NCBI RefSeq assembly: GCF_003231305.1
Contig: NZ_QKVM01000046.1
Location: 1 to 53,431 of the forward strand
Length of the DNA: 53,431 nucleotides
Source of the DNA: Pseudomonas sichuanensis
GTDB lineage: Bacteria; Pseudomonadota; Gammaproteobacteria; Pseudomonadales; Pseudomonadaceae
Reading direction: 5' to 3'
In this document: positions 1-8,586 of the stretch, piece after piece
Numbering within the stretch: position 1 is the first letter of the stretch
How the letters are laid out: every line of letters starts with the position of its first letter
Program-made: the position numbers and the translations under genes
Notes under the pieces: model-generated
What the model saw: only the letters and a program-made list of their open reading frames with translations
Databases searched by the model: none
Told to the model about the DNA's origin: nothing

Positions 1-26
1 TGTGGGAGCTGGCTTGCCAGCGATTG
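1..26. repeat. REP-type palindrome (partial)
   Basis: GCTGGC-TT-GCCAGC at 8-21 sits in the TGTGGGAG context typical of Pseudomonas REP elements. The window begins here, so it may belong to a longer REP cluster. The assignment rests on resemblance to known REP sequences. Confidence 0.6.
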
Positions 27-254
27 CTATCCTGAGTTCCCAACCCATCCAACTAGCGTCAGCTAACGCCAGCCCAGGCGCCGCCCCTAACTTCGCGACT
101 TCAGGAGGCTGAGCGTAGGCGTCTGGAGGGCCCTGGTGCGCAGCACCCTTCGGCGTAAGCCGAAGGCGCGAGATGTAGACTTGCGCAGCAAGTCGGAGGC
201 CGCGCGGGCCCGGAGGACGCCGGAGCGAAGGGACCCGGAGCGCAGCGGAGGGCC
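27..254. other. Host intergenic flank, right of prophage
   Basis: No convincing gene is visible. The stretch is GC-rich and full of short purine-rich runs and inverted pieces, for example CCTTCGG-CGTAAG-CCGAAGG around 147-166. Reading frames through it give only Arg/Ser/Leu-rich products without domain character. Together with 35352-35506 it appears to be one intergenic repeat element that the prophage split. I infer this from the 5-bp duplication and from memory of similar Pseudomonas intergenic sequences. Confidence 0.5.
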
Positions 255-259
255 GTATG
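255..259. repeat. 5-bp target-site duplication, right copy
   Basis: GTATG lies directly outside the TG of the prophage right end and matches GTATG at 35347-35351. A 5-bp duplication is the hallmark of Mu-type transposition. Confidence 0.85.
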
Positions 260-354
260 TGTAAGCGCGCGCCGTTTTTGGCACGGCGTTGCGGGATGAT
301 TGGCACCGCGCTGGCCGGACAACAGCGCAGCGCGACGCGCCATAATTGGCACAG
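260..354. other. Prophage right end with candidate transposase-binding sites
   Basis: Three copies of TTGGCAC lie at 278-284, 300-306 and 346-352, all in the same orientation, the first 18 bp from the terminus. Related sites occur at the left end (35162-35171 and 35206-35215). Mu A protein binds several such sites at each end before strand transfer. No gene is present. Confidence 0.65.
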
Positions 355-1149
355 TTAGAACAAACCAGCAGGCTCCGCCTGAATATCCCAACTGAAGATC
401 AGCACTTCCTTGGCGTCACTGCCTTTCCCTCCGCCGACTGTGTACCTGATGTCCGTGGACTCGATATGGAACCCGTCGAACACCCGACGGATATCGGGGT
501 GGTCATTGAGACTGATGATCGCCTTGCCCTTCAGCTTGCGCAGCATGTCAGCCATGAGGGTGTATTGATCAATATCGAAGGAAACCCCATAGCCTTCGGT
601 TTGCCAGTAAGGCGGGTCCATGTAGAACAAGGTGTGCTCCCGGTCGTACTTCTTGACTACCTCTGGCCAAGCCAGGTGCTCAATGTAGGTGCTGCTCAGC
701 CGCAGGTGCGCGGCCGACAAGGTCTCCTCAAGGCGCAACAGATTCAGCCCTGGCGGGGTCGTTGTAGCTGTACCAAAGGTCTGCCCCTGGACTCGGCCAC
801 CGAATGCGCTCTGTTGCAGGTAGTAGAACCGTGCAGCTCGCTGGATATCGGTGAGGGTCTCCGGCCTGGTCTCCTGCAGCCACTTGAACACCTGCCGACT
901 GCTGAGAGCCCACTTGAACTGCCTCACGAACTCTTCTAGGTGGTGCTGGACGACCCTGTAAAGGTTGACCAGGTCCCCATTGATATCGTTCAGAACCTCA
1001 ACCTCGGCCGGCACCGGCCGGAGGAAGAAAAGTGCTGCTCCACCGGCAAATGGTTCGACGTAGCAAGAATGGCTCGGAAAGAAGGGGAAAATGCGATCGG
1101 CTAACCTGCGTTTGCCGCCGAGCCATGGAATGATTGGTTGTGCAGACAT
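355..1149 (-). CDS. Phage DNA adenine-N6 methyltransferase (Dam/D12 class)
   Basis: This 264-residue protein transfers a methyl group from S-adenosylmethionine to adenine in DNA, as shown by its D12-class architecture. The N-terminus has WLGGK and the AdoMet-binding PFAGGAAL (residues 33-40), and the catalytic DPPY is at 178-181. ATG at 1149 is chosen because AGGAGG precedes it at ideal spacing; the longer frame starting upstream lacks this. It is the last gene before the right end, the position of the DNA-modification gene mom in Mu, so it probably protects phage DNA from restriction. No cognate endonuclease is adjacent, so it is an orphan enzyme. Target specificity, possibly GATC, cannot be read from the sequence. 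Confidence 0.9.
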   Translation of the reverse strand: MSAQPIIPWLGGKRRLADRIFPFFPSHSCYVEPFAGGAALFFLRPVPAEVEVLNDINGDLVNLYRVVQHHLEEFVRQFKWALSSRQVFKWLQETRPETLTDIQRAARFYYLQQSAFGGRVQGQTFGTATTTPPGLNLLRLEETLSAAHLRLSSTYIEHLAWPEVVKKYDREHTLFYMDPPYWQTEGYGVSFDIDQYTLMADMLRKLKGKAIISLNDHPDIRRVFDGFHIESTDIRYTVGGGKGSDAKEVLIFSWDIQAEPAGLF

Positions 1150-1222
1150 ACTGCCTCCTGACGTGGTTGGGCGCTCATTGGCGCTCTTCAAGAGGCTCGC
1201 GGCCTTCAGCTTCTGCAGCTCT

Positions 1223-1678
1223 CTACTTACGATATCGCCAGTGCCCTCCCAGGCGAACGCCGGACCACATTAACCATGCTCTCCAGCGAGCTACACCACT
1301 GGAGCACAGGGCATTGAAGAACACGCTGTCGGCCGATTTCCGGCTCAGCTCGCCAGTCGTATAGAGCCGATCGTGGATGGTCGCAGCGGCGTCACCATAG
1401 CCAACCACGCTGGCATACAGCGCGAGCGCACCATAACCAGCCGATCCGATGCACGCTCCCGCCTCGGGCCAAATGGTGCCAACAGCCAGGCTTGCCCCCA
1501 GGAGCGTCCATGCGATGGTCCGTAGTGGTTTGACGCTCGCGAAGTCCGTCTTAAAACCTGCTGGCACCTGAATCGCCCCATGCTGAGGGTCCTGATAAAC
1601 GAAGCCGCCGAGCAACTGAGCCTGGCTGCCACGGATCGAGAGTTCTGCCTTAAGGGGAAGTGGAAAGCGCTCCATCAT
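1223..1678 (-). CDS. DUF1353 family phage protein
   Basis: A 151-residue protein recognised as DUF1353 from the pattern of a β-rich N-terminus, FKTDFASVP-like segment (FKTDFASVK here) and the later AATIHDRLY motif near the middle. Two hydrophobic stretches (about residues 53-70 and 75-90) may be membrane-associated. The function of the family is unknown; members are common near tail-fibre or lysis genes of tailed phages. The start is uncertain among tandem ATG codons at 1678 and 1675. It overlaps the end of the fibre-assembly gene by 4 bp, so it is probably translationally coupled to it. Confidence 0.7.
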   Translation of the reverse strand: MMERFPLPLKAELSIRGSQAQLLGGFVYQDPQHGAIQVPAGFKTDFASVKPLRTIAWTLLGASLAVGTIWPEAGACIGSAGYGALALYASVVGYGDAAATIHDRLYTTGELSRKSADSVFFNALCSSGVARWRAWLMWSGVRLGGHWRYRK

Positions 1679-2175
1679 GGCCACCACTTATCATCATCAA
1701 AGTCGGCCGGAATGGGCGTCATGTCCTTGAGCATACGCCCAGCGAAGATCAGGGCTTGCTTCCTCTCGGCCGAGGCCTTTCCGAACGCCACAACAGTCTG
1801 TGCGTCCATCTCGACCAGGCTGTTATCAGAGGCGATCCAAGTGAAGTCCTGCTCCGGGTTCGACCAGCGAAGATCGCCTGGCTGTGCGCCCGCTACAATC
1901 GCCATGAAACCGAGCTGAGCCGCGCCTGCGATGTTTTCCCTATCAGTGCTCCGCGATTGAAAGATGGCCCCCTGGAACTCGACGCCGGCATCAATGCGCC
2001 GATCCCGTTCTGCATCCACATCCTGGGGCGCAGCGGAAGGCGGGGCAATATGGGCCTGCACTTCGGCCTCGCTCATCGCCGTCAGCCATTCAGGGATGAA
2101 GTCGTCTTGGGACCCATCTGCTTCAAAAGCGAAAACGCGGCCGCTGCTCAGATCTTTCAAGTATTTCATGTTCAT
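1675..2175 (-). CDS. Tail fibre assembly protein (Mu U-like, DUF4376-type)
   Basis: A 166-residue protein following directly on the tail fibre gene, with its ATG overlapping the fibre stop codon (ATGA). It opens with a short β segment, has an Asp/Glu- and Ala-rich middle (RDRRIDAGVEF), and ends with the DUF4376-like region rich in small helices. Such proteins act as chaperones for folding and trimerisation of the fibre and are normally specific to the fibre they sit beside. Identification rests on position and composition as well as motif resemblance. Confidence 0.75.
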   Translation of the reverse strand: MNMKYLKDLSSGRVFAFEADGSQDDFIPEWLTAMSEAEVQAHIAPPSAAPQDVDAERDRRIDAGVEFQGAIFQSRSTDRENIAGAAQLGFMAIVAGAQPGDLRWSNPEQDFTWIASDNSLVEMDAQTVVAFGKASAERKQALIFAGRMLKDMTPIPADFDDDKWWP

Positions 2176-3587
2176 GCTCGTGCCTCATGCCAGCGCACCA
2201 GAGTGCCGCCGCTCACGTAATAGGACTCACCATGGAAGACGGGAACGGAGTGGGTGTCAGTTGAGCCTCCCGTACCGTTGTTCGATACATAACTCCTGGG
2301 TTCCAATGCTCCCGCAGGCCCGGTGTACGCAGTTGAAGTTCCACCCTGCGACATGGAGACGGAGACCTCCCACCAGATGGTTCGCCCCGTGGTGTTCACG
2401 TAGGTCGTACCAATCAGACGATTAGCAGTCAGATTCTGGTTCGTCTGCCCGTCACCCAGCGCTCGTTGACGCTGCCCCAGGGCGGAAACCTGGACAGCCA
2501 AGGCGCCGATGTCGATGTTTGCCTGGTTCACCGGGGCGCTCCAGGCCTTGATGCACCACATCACTGCGATATTGCGTGGGCGAGCTGCACCGACTGTCAT
2601 GGTGGCAGACACACCAGCCGACGCCACCGTGGTTGCTGCAAGCGGATAATCGGTCCGAGGGACGGTGTCGGCACTGAACGTCTCGGCCTTATCATCCACG
2701 GCATTGTTTGCTTTCCAGCCAGCAACGCCTGCCGTTACAGCATCATCAAAGGCGACCGCCGTACCCTTCTGATTGCTGCCAATAGCCCGTCCGGCATCAA
2801 TCCCGCGCCCGTGGTCCCAGCCTCGGAAAAACTCACCCCGCGAATCAGGCACACGGAAGAAACCCGGAGCCTCGCCACCCGTGTTGTAGGTGGTGCCAAG
2901 ATAGGCGTACAGGTCGGGAAATGTGGCCCCGTCATGGGGGCTGCCATCCAGCTCCAGGTATCCCGTAGGCACCCCAGCCTTTGGCATGGGAATCATGGAG
3001 CCCACAGGCAGCCCATCATCAGAGGCGCCAGCCAAGGTTAGGAGCACCGAGACAACCGCGTCGGCGGCAGGAAGTCCGCCGCCACCACTCAAGTGCCGAA
3101 CTGGGACGCTACGGTATGCCCCGTTGTCGACTCCGCTGTTGGTAACCCGGAAGCGATACGACAGCACCGCGCTCGGGTCCTGGAAGGTGATTGTGTCGCC
3201 TGCGCGAAGCAGCGAGAGGCTTTGCGTGAAGTCCTCAGCATCGGCACTTGTCTCGCTGATACGCAGCTCGGTTGCCAAGGTTGGGTTGGCATTGTTCAGG
3301 GCCAGATGGCCCTGGCCAGGGTTGCCGTTCAGAGACTCGCTCCAAGCCCACGACCCGAAGTTCGCTGCTGCGCCGCCTCGAATGCGGCGGATTGCCTGCA
3401 GCAACTGGTTGTCATCAGTTTTGTCCAGGGCAATACCTGCCCCCTGGACGACGGCCAACAGCTCGCGCTGCAGCATGTTGAAGTAATCAGCCTTCATCGG
3501 CGTGGCACGCAGGCCTGACTGAACATCGCCGCCTTGCCACTCACCCGAGGCCGTTACCCGCTCGGTATAAGCTCCTACCTTTTCCAT
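2172..3587 (-). CDS. Tail fibre with collar domain
   Basis: A 471-residue receptor-binding fibre. ATG at 3587 overlaps the gp48 stop as TAATG; the longer upstream frame is discarded. The N-terminal part (EKVGAYTERVTASGEW) is the baseplate-attachment type seen in Pseudomonas Mu-like fibres. A phage collar domain occupies roughly residues 190-275 (PVGSMIPMPKAG, PDSRGEFFRGWD, GIDAGRAIG). The Ser/Thr/Gly-rich C-terminal 120 residues are likely the host-binding tip. Only one fibre gene is present, and no invertase or alternative fibre cassette like Mu gin/S' is seen, so host range would not be switched by inversion. Confidence 0.88.
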   Translation of the reverse strand: MEKVGAYTERVTASGEWQGGDVQSGLRATPMKADYFNMLQRELLAVVQGAGIALDKTDDNQLLQAIRRIRGGAAANFGSWAWSESLNGNPGQGHLALNNANPTLATELRISETSADAEDFTQSLSLLRAGDTITFQDPSAVLSYRFRVTNSGVDNGAYRSVPVRHLSGGGGLPAADAVVSVLLTLAGASDDGLPVGSMIPMPKAGVPTGYLELDGSPHDGATFPDLYAYLGTTYNTGGEAPGFFRVPDSRGEFFRGWDHGRGIDAGRAIGSNQKGTAVAFDDAVTAGVAGWKANNAVDDKAETFSADTVPRTDYPLAATTVASAGVSATMTVGAARPRNIAVMWCIKAWSAPVNQANIDIGALAVQVSALGQRQRALGDGQTNQNLTANRLIGTTYVNTTGRTIWWEVSVSMSQGGTSTAYTGPAGALEPRSYVSNNGTGGSTDTHSVPVFHGESYYVSGGTLVRWHEARA

Positions 3588-4210
3588 TATTCCTCCAGAT
3601 ATCCGATTTGCAGGACCAGCCAACTCGGCGCGGCGTGCCGCAGCGAGCATTCAATTAATTCGTCGCCCCAGGAGCGGAGCGGATCGCCGACAACGGCTTC
3701 GTTGATGACCGACTCGCGGATTACGCCGGCCGGCAGTAGCACACGCCAGGTCAGGTCCCAGTCGGCGCTGTTCATGTCGTCGCCGATGACCGCGCCCCGA
3801 TGCCCCGTTGCTGTTTCCACCTCGACCGTGGCTTCGCGGAACTCCAACACTTGCGAGCCGACGTAGCCGAGCCCTTCGGCCAGGTCCAGGTAGTCCTGGA
3901 TGGTCATCCCGCCCCGGCCGATGATCCGGCCGATCAACGCGGCACGCCGATCGGCCATGGACTGCTCAGCAGGCGCGCAAGCGGACGGCAGGCCGTAACT
4001 GGTCTCCCATTCTTCGAACGTCTCGGAGGCCTGGCGCGGATCAGCTTCGACCAGAAGCGCACCGGCCCGCTCATCGATCCGTGCCGGCTCCTGTGCCTCG
4101 CCCGTCAGCAACCGCTGCAGGTTCGAGTTGAGATCGGTAGCCCACACGATGCCCTGGGGCAGCAGCGCAAAGAGCTGCTGCCGGTAGTCGTTCGCCTTCA
4201 AGCCAGCCAC
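3587..4210 (-). CDS. Baseplate protein gp48-like (DUF2313)
   Basis: About 207 residues, belonging to the Mu gp48/YmfQ family (DUF2313). Typical are the opening LKANDYRQQLFALLPQG, then the NLQRLL and the IDERAGALLVEADPRQASETFEEWE segment. It forms part of the baseplate wedge near fibre attachment. GTG at 4210 is preferred because GGAGG lies 6 nt upstream; another GTG at 4225 is in frame. It overlaps the end of gp47 by 13 bp. Confidence 0.85.
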   Translation of the reverse strand: MAGLKANDYRQQLFALLPQGIVWATDLNSNLQRLLTGEAQEPARIDERAGALLVEADPRQASETFEEWETSYGLPSACAPAEQSMADRRAALIGRIIGRGGMTIQDYLDLAEGLGYVGSQVLEFREATVEVETATGHRGAVIGDDMNSADWDLTWRVLLPAGVIRESVINEAVVGDPLRSWGDELIECSLRHAAPSWLVLQIGYLEE

Positions 4211-5247
4211 ACGGCACCTCCCCACAGCGGCAACTCACCGTGGCCGTGGGCAACGTTCGTCGTCGGCCATTCCAGGTCGTAGTCGGTGAGGTTCGCAGCA
4301 GTGCCAATTGCCGTGCGAATTTGCGAGATCGATAGTGGCTTGCCAGGCTCACCCGTTCGCAGAATCAAGTCCTGCAGGTTCTTCTCAACGGCGCTACGGA
4401 CCTGACTGTTGTCCGGGGTAACACGTAAGCGAGGCTCGAAGTACTTCGGAATGGGCGGCACGACATAGACGTGGGCAGTCACGTTGCGCTGCGTTTCGAT
4501 GTAGTCGAAAACGTCCTGCAGGAGCTGCAGGGATGGCATCGGACCGCCTGCAGCGTCGTCAGCCATGATGCGTAGCACGACGGTGCCCAACCCCATCCCT
4601 AGCGGGTCTTCCCACGCCCTGGTCACACCTGGGACTTGCAGCGCCCATTCGGCCCAGTCGCCCTCCGCACCGCCACGTGGGATACGGGCACGACGAAGCA
4701 TGATGCGATCTCTCCAGGAACTGAACTCTTCAATGTCCGCGCCCCCGGTGATCCCGCCTGCAGCAACCTTTGCCTTGCTGTTGATCCCGGTCACCGGGGA
4801 AATCAGCGTCAGTTCGGCACCGGCCGGAAGCTCTCCGGCAGCACCGCCTGTATGTGCCTCGACATTCACCTGGGCGGCCCCGGCCTGGATGACTACGTCG
4901 GCCGTGGTTCGATACTCAGCACCCTCGTACTGCCACACCGTGCCGGCATCCAGCGGGAAACCGTTGACGCCCCCAACGATGATTAGACCGCTGTTGGTCG
5001 ACTCTTCTCGACGGGGCACACCAACGGCGTGCAGGTACAGCAGGTCGTCATCACAGGTCTCGGGGAAGAGTTGGCGCTCCATCCATTGCAAGTAGCCATA
5101 CAGGCCGTGGGCCAGGCCCGCTTGGCCGGTGGCCAGCGCTCTGGTCATCCGTTGTGCCAAGACGGCCTGGCCGCCGGGCAATCGCGAGACCAGGTCGTTG
5201 TCTGCCCGTGCGATCAGCTCAGGCAGTGTGGGTCGGCTAAAGGCCAT
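4198..5247 (-). CDS. Baseplate J/gp47-like wedge protein
   Basis: A 349-residue member of the baseplate J family (Mu gp47). It begins FSRPTLPELIARADNDLVSR and contains GVPRREE followed by the β-rich GAEYRTTADVVI and GGADIEEFSSWRDRIMLR segments typical of the family. The protein joins wedge and hub of the contractile baseplate. ATG at 5247 overlaps gp46 by 11 bp; the upstream in-frame extension lies within gp46 coding sequence and is discarded. Order gp46-gp47-gp48 is exactly as in Mu. Confidence 0.92.
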   Translation of the reverse strand: MAFSRPTLPELIARADNDLVSRLPGGQAVLAQRMTRALATGQAGLAHGLYGYLQWMERQLFPETCDDDLLYLHAVGVPRREESTNSGLIIVGGVNGFPLDAGTVWQYEGAEYRTTADVVIQAGAAQVNVEAHTGGAAGELPAGAELTLISPVTGINSKAKVAAGGITGGADIEEFSSWRDRIMLRRARIPRGGAEGDWAEWALQVPGVTRAWEDPLGMGLGTVVLRIMADDAAGGPMPSLQLLQDVFDYIETQRNVTAHVYVVPPIPKYFEPRLRVTPDNSQVRSAVEKNLQDLILRTGEPGKPLSISQIRTAIGTAANLTDYDLEWPTTNVAHGHGELPLWGGAVWLA

Positions 5248-5686
5248 TGGTGGCTCCCCATACATAGTCATAGCGGCCTTCCAGGGCCGAACCATCTACC
5301 CGCTGGATACCGACAATCAGTTGCAGCACGCCGCGCCGTACATGGACGGCCTCAACGTCCACCGAGCTGGCGATACCGTCTTCGATGACCCAGGCCAGCG
5401 CCTCGTTGGCGTACTGCTCGGCCTTGCGCAGAACCTGGTCTTCCTCTTTCTCCCTGCTGATCAGCCACAGACGCGACCCGGCCGCCCGATCGGAGTAAGC
5501 GTCACACCACCAGCCGCGACGGTCCTTGCCGCCATCCGGCAACACGTCCTCGTCCAGGGCGCGCCGATCCGTGTACAGCGAAAGCAGCACGGCCGTTTCC
5601 AGGGTGGCGTCGCCCGCCAGGTCACCGTCGACGATCGCCAGGTCGAAGCACTTCGCATCGGCGTCATAGCTCAATCCGATATCCAT
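5237..5686 (-). CDS. Baseplate protein gp46-like
   Basis: A 149-residue Mu gp46 family protein. The N-terminus (MDIGLSYDADAKCFDLAIVDGDLAGDATLETAVLLSL) is characteristic: a short β domain followed by a helix, then DRRALDEDVLP and RRGWWCD. It resembles the gp25/lysozyme-like wedge subunits of contractile tails. It lies between gp45 and gp47 with minimal spacing, part of the baseplate block of the late operon. Confidence 0.9.
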   Translation of the reverse strand: MDIGLSYDADAKCFDLAIVDGDLAGDATLETAVLLSLYTDRRALDEDVLPDGGKDRRGWWCDAYSDRAAGSRLWLISREKEEDQVLRKAEQYANEALAWVIEDGIASSVDVEAVHVRRGVLQLIVGIQRVDGSALEGRYDYVWGATNGL

Positions 5687-5690
5687 GGCG

Positions 5691-6239
5691 CTACTCCGCT
5701 TCCGCTGGCGCCATCAGCTGGTCGGGCTTCGGCCCGTTGGCATGCTGGTGCTGGTTGTAGATATTGCGCATCACCTGCATGGTGCTGGTGTGGTCGCGCA
5801 CTTCGCCCGCGACCTCGAGGTCGCCGTCCATGGTCACTTTCGGGCAGTCCACGAAGGCCAGTGGCTTTCCGGCGCCATTGATCACGATGCCTTCGCGGGT
5901 CAGGTGTATGGACAGGCCTTGGTCATCATGGAAGGCCACCTCACCGGTCTTGAGTGCCGACATGCGATAGCGCCTGTCGTCGATCGCGATGACTGCGAGG
6001 TGAGCGCGAGCGCCGCCCACAGCGGCCACCACCGCCTCTGCACCAGCGTGCGGCACCGAGGTAAAGCCGTAGTTCTGGAAGCGCTCGGCCCAGGCCGGGG
6101 ACTCGCCCAGGAGCGTCACCTGAACGGTCTGCATTTTTTGGCCATCGTCGGCCATCTGCAGTACGCCACGGTTGATCATCAGGCGCATGCGACGCCATAC
6201 CGGGCCGAGCATGCGTTGCCAAGTCTGCTTGCTCACCAT
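5691..6239 (-). CDS. Baseplate assembly protein gp45-like (spike)
   Basis: A 182-residue Mu gp45/gpV-type protein, the central membrane-piercing spike of the baseplate. The N-terminal helix (QTWQRMLGPVWRRMRLMINRG) is followed by an OB-fold-like region (about 25-110). The C-terminus is a β-helix-like stretch (ITREGIVINGAGKPL, VTMDGDLEVAGEVRDHTSTM). It ends with a His/Asn-rich tail (IYNQHQHANGPK) that may bind a metal ion at the spike tip, as in related spikes. It overlaps the end of the P-like gene. Confidence 0.88.
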   Translation of the reverse strand: MVSKQTWQRMLGPVWRRMRLMINRGVLQMADDGQKMQTVQVTLLGESPAWAERFQNYGFTSVPHAGAEAVVAAVGGARAHLAVIAIDDRRYRMSALKTGEVAFHDDQGLSIHLTREGIVINGAGKPLAFVDCPKVTMDGDLEVAGEVRDHTSTMQVMRNIYNQHQHANGPKPDQLMAPAEAE

Positions 6240-7300
6240 CCTAGATCTCCCGACTTGGCACCCTTGGCACCCTTGGCATCCTTCTCTTTGATTGGCACAG
6301 GTTCAAACGCGGCAGGCGGCGCAACACGTAGTTCGGCGCGGCGCCCGTCCAGACCCTCGATCAGTTGCACATCACTGATCAGCATCTTTTCGTCCAGGGC
6401 CAGGTACGGGTCACGCACGTGCACCAGATCGCCGGGGCGCCACACACCCTGTTCGTGCTCCCAGGTCAACACGGTGTAGGTCACACCGCGCCCTTTGGCC
6501 CAGCGCATACGGGCCTCCAGTTCGGCCCGAGAGGAACAGTCTTTTCCGTCTGCAGGTGTGTCGCAGACAACCAGGATTGTGCGGGGCCGACGTACACGCG
6601 GATCGCTCGCAGTGCCCCGAGGGCTGGATGCCTGCTTACCGTTCCAGTCATTGTCGCCAGGGGTTTGGCCCTCAATGATGTACTGGTTGAACCGGTCTCG
6701 ATCGCTGAACGTGCCGGATGCTTTCCAGATGTTCTTGCCCAGCTCCAGGACGGTGCTGATCTCTCGCTGTACCGCGTGGACAATCACCAGTCGGCCCTGG
6801 GCGTCACTGACCACTCGGGCACCACGCAACTGAGCGGCGCGCTCGATCGCTTCGGCCATGGGCTGGCCATCTTCCAGGACGAACGCTTTGAACGGCTTGC
6901 TATCGCCGACTTTGTCGACGACCTCGATGCCGTAGGGCTGTGCCAAATCCGTTGCAATCTGCGCCAGGGTCCGGCCGTCGAGGCGCTTTTCCTTGCCGGA
7001 GCAGTCGACCAGGTCGGCAGCACGACTGCGACCGTTGGCGACGATCGAATGAGACTGGGCGTCATAGTCGGGCAGCACTTCGTCCAGGTATCCGGTGAGC
7101 ACCAGCTCGTTGCCCACCTTCACTGTGCAAGCCTGACCAGGCACCACCGGCCGGACTTCCCCGGACTCGGCCCAACGTTCGGTCAGGGTCAAACTGAACT
7201 CATCGGCGATCTGCTCCAGGGACAGGCGGATGCTGACTTCCTGCCAGCCCGTATGCATCAGGCTGCCGACCTGCAGTACGACCGGGGCTACTTCACTCAC
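6233..7300 (-). CDS. Baseplate hub protein P-like (Mu gp44)
   Basis: A 355-residue Mu P family protein, the baseplate hub that connects tail tube and spike. Motifs include the opening VLQVGSLMHTGWQEVSIRLSLEQIADEFSL and the LTGYLDEVLPDYD strand typical of gpD/P hub proteins. A later GRSRAADLVDCS segment and a Lys/Ala-rich tail (KEKDAKGAKGAK) follow. It overlaps the end of the N gene by 8 bp. The lysine-rich terminus looks disordered. Confidence 0.88.
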   Translation of the reverse strand: MSEVAPVVLQVGSLMHTGWQEVSIRLSLEQIADEFSLTLTERWAESGEVRPVVPGQACTVKVGNELVLTGYLDEVLPDYDAQSHSIVANGRSRAADLVDCSGKEKRLDGRTLAQIATDLAQPYGIEVVDKVGDSKPFKAFVLEDGQPMAEAIERAAQLRGARVVSDAQGRLVIVHAVQREISTVLELGKNIWKASGTFSDRDRFNQYIIEGQTPGDNDWNGKQASSPRGTASDPRVRRPRTILVVCDTPADGKDCSSRAELEARMRWAKGRGVTYTVLTWEHEQGVWRPGDLVHVRDPYLALDEKMLISDVQLIEGLDGRRAELRVAPPAAFEPVPIKEKDAKGAKGAKSGDLGW

Positions 7301-8540
7301 TCAATACCTCCAGAGCCATCCCGCCGCGCAGAGCACCAGGATGACGAACATTGTTTCGAACACAGATCTCGTCGGCACGCTTGGCATCGCCGTACAGACG
7401 TTGAGCCACCACCAGCGCCGGCAGCGTGGTCTGTGGGGTGAAGCTGGCCAGGTTAGGAAGCGCCGTTGCCCGCTCACGAAGGTCAGTCACCAGGGCGGCT
7501 CGCAGCGCCGCCAGGGCGTTGTAGACGTCATCGTTGATCGCTGGGCTGGTCTGCAACTGGTGGTCGATCAACGCCAGCGCATCCTTGCCGGCGTCGTCGG
7601 CGTCCTGTCGCGACAGCCAGTCCGTCTCGGCCACGACCCGTGCTGCAGTAATCGCGGCCAGGCGGGCGTTGAGCTGCTGCGCAGCCAGAATGTCTGCCGC
7701 TCGCTTTGCGTTCTCCGGGGTGTCACCCTCGGGCAGAACGACCGCGTCACCGGCCAGGCCGGCCTGACGCAGCATGCGCACAGCTCGAACAGGTGGACCT
7801 GGTGGGAGCCGCAGATGGCCACCACCACTGTCATTGCTCGAAAGCACGCTGCGCCCGCTGTACAGGTCCAGGGCGTTGATCGGACGCATCACTGCGTTTC
7901 GCAGTCGGTTGTAGCCGCCCAGGACAATCCCAACGATGTTCACCGGGAAGCGGATCGCACTGGCGATGCCATCAGCGATGCCGCCGACGAACCGCTCCAG
8001 TCCGCCCATGACCGAAGTCAGGTCACGTTCAATCGCGGTCAGCGACCATCCCGTAAGGCCTTCAATGCTCCAGCGATCGAAGAAGTCTTCCTCGGTCTTG
8101 GCCTGGCAGGCGTCGGCGGCTTGGCCAACCTCGCGCTGCGTGTCGACCTTGACCGAGGGGAGCAACTGCTGGCCGCTCTCAACGAACGTTACTTCAAAGG
8201 TGCAGGTGCCACCTTCGCGGCTCGACTCGGTCCATGTCGGATCTACGGCGACCGCCGACACGCTACCGACAAAGGGGTGCACCAGGGTTGCTGCACCTGG
8301 TGCGTCCAGGGCCTCGATCAGCCGGTCGCGCTGCAGGTCGTAGTCGTCGCCGGCAACAAAGAACGACAAGCGCCACTCACGCTTGCGGCGCCCCATGTCC
8401 TCGGCATACGGGATATCGCGGCGCGGGTACTCATGCACCAGCCAGCGGCGACCGCCGTTGGTGCCGGATTGCTCTACGTGGAACTCGACACCCCGGTAGC
8501 TGCCCCGCAGCTCAGGGTCGATTCGATCACGCCAGGACAT
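7293..8540 (-). CDS. DNA circularisation protein N-like
   Basis: A 415-residue protein of the Mu N family. The N-terminal domain (WRDRIDPELRGSYRGVEFHVE, then RWLVHEYPRRDIPYAEDMGRR) is diagnostic. In Mu, N is a virion protein injected with the DNA and is also required for tail assembly. The middle and C-terminus are helical and Ala-rich. It lies upstream of P as in Mu, but in this prophage a plus-strand gene separates it from the tape measure gene. Its ATG at 8540 lies 46 bp from that gene's GTG. Confidence 0.88.
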   Translation of the reverse strand: MSWRDRIDPELRGSYRGVEFHVEQSGTNGGRRWLVHEYPRRDIPYAEDMGRRKREWRLSFFVAGDDYDLQRDRLIEALDAPGAATLVHPFVGSVSAVAVDPTWTESSREGGTCTFEVTFVESGQQLLPSVKVDTQREVGQAADACQAKTEEDFFDRWSIEGLTGWSLTAIERDLTSVMGGLERFVGGIADGIASAIRFPVNIVGIVLGGYNRLRNAVMRPINALDLYSGRSVLSSNDSGGGHLRLPPGPPVRAVRMLRQAGLAGDAVVLPEGDTPENAKRAADILAAQQLNARLAAITAARVVAETDWLSRQDADDAGKDALALIDHQLQTSPAINDDVYNALAALRAALVTDLRERATALPNLASFTPQTTLPALVVAQRLYGDAKRADEICVRNNVRHPGALRGGMALEVLSE

Positions 8541-8586
8541 GTGCTAACCTCCCTGAATCTGTGGATTGGTCATTGGAGGACTCATC

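Noticed and set aside
87..284. 65-residue reading frame in the right host flank
   Set aside because: Arg/Leu/Ser-rich low-information product in a repeat-like intergenic region crossing the prophage end; no ribosome binding site.
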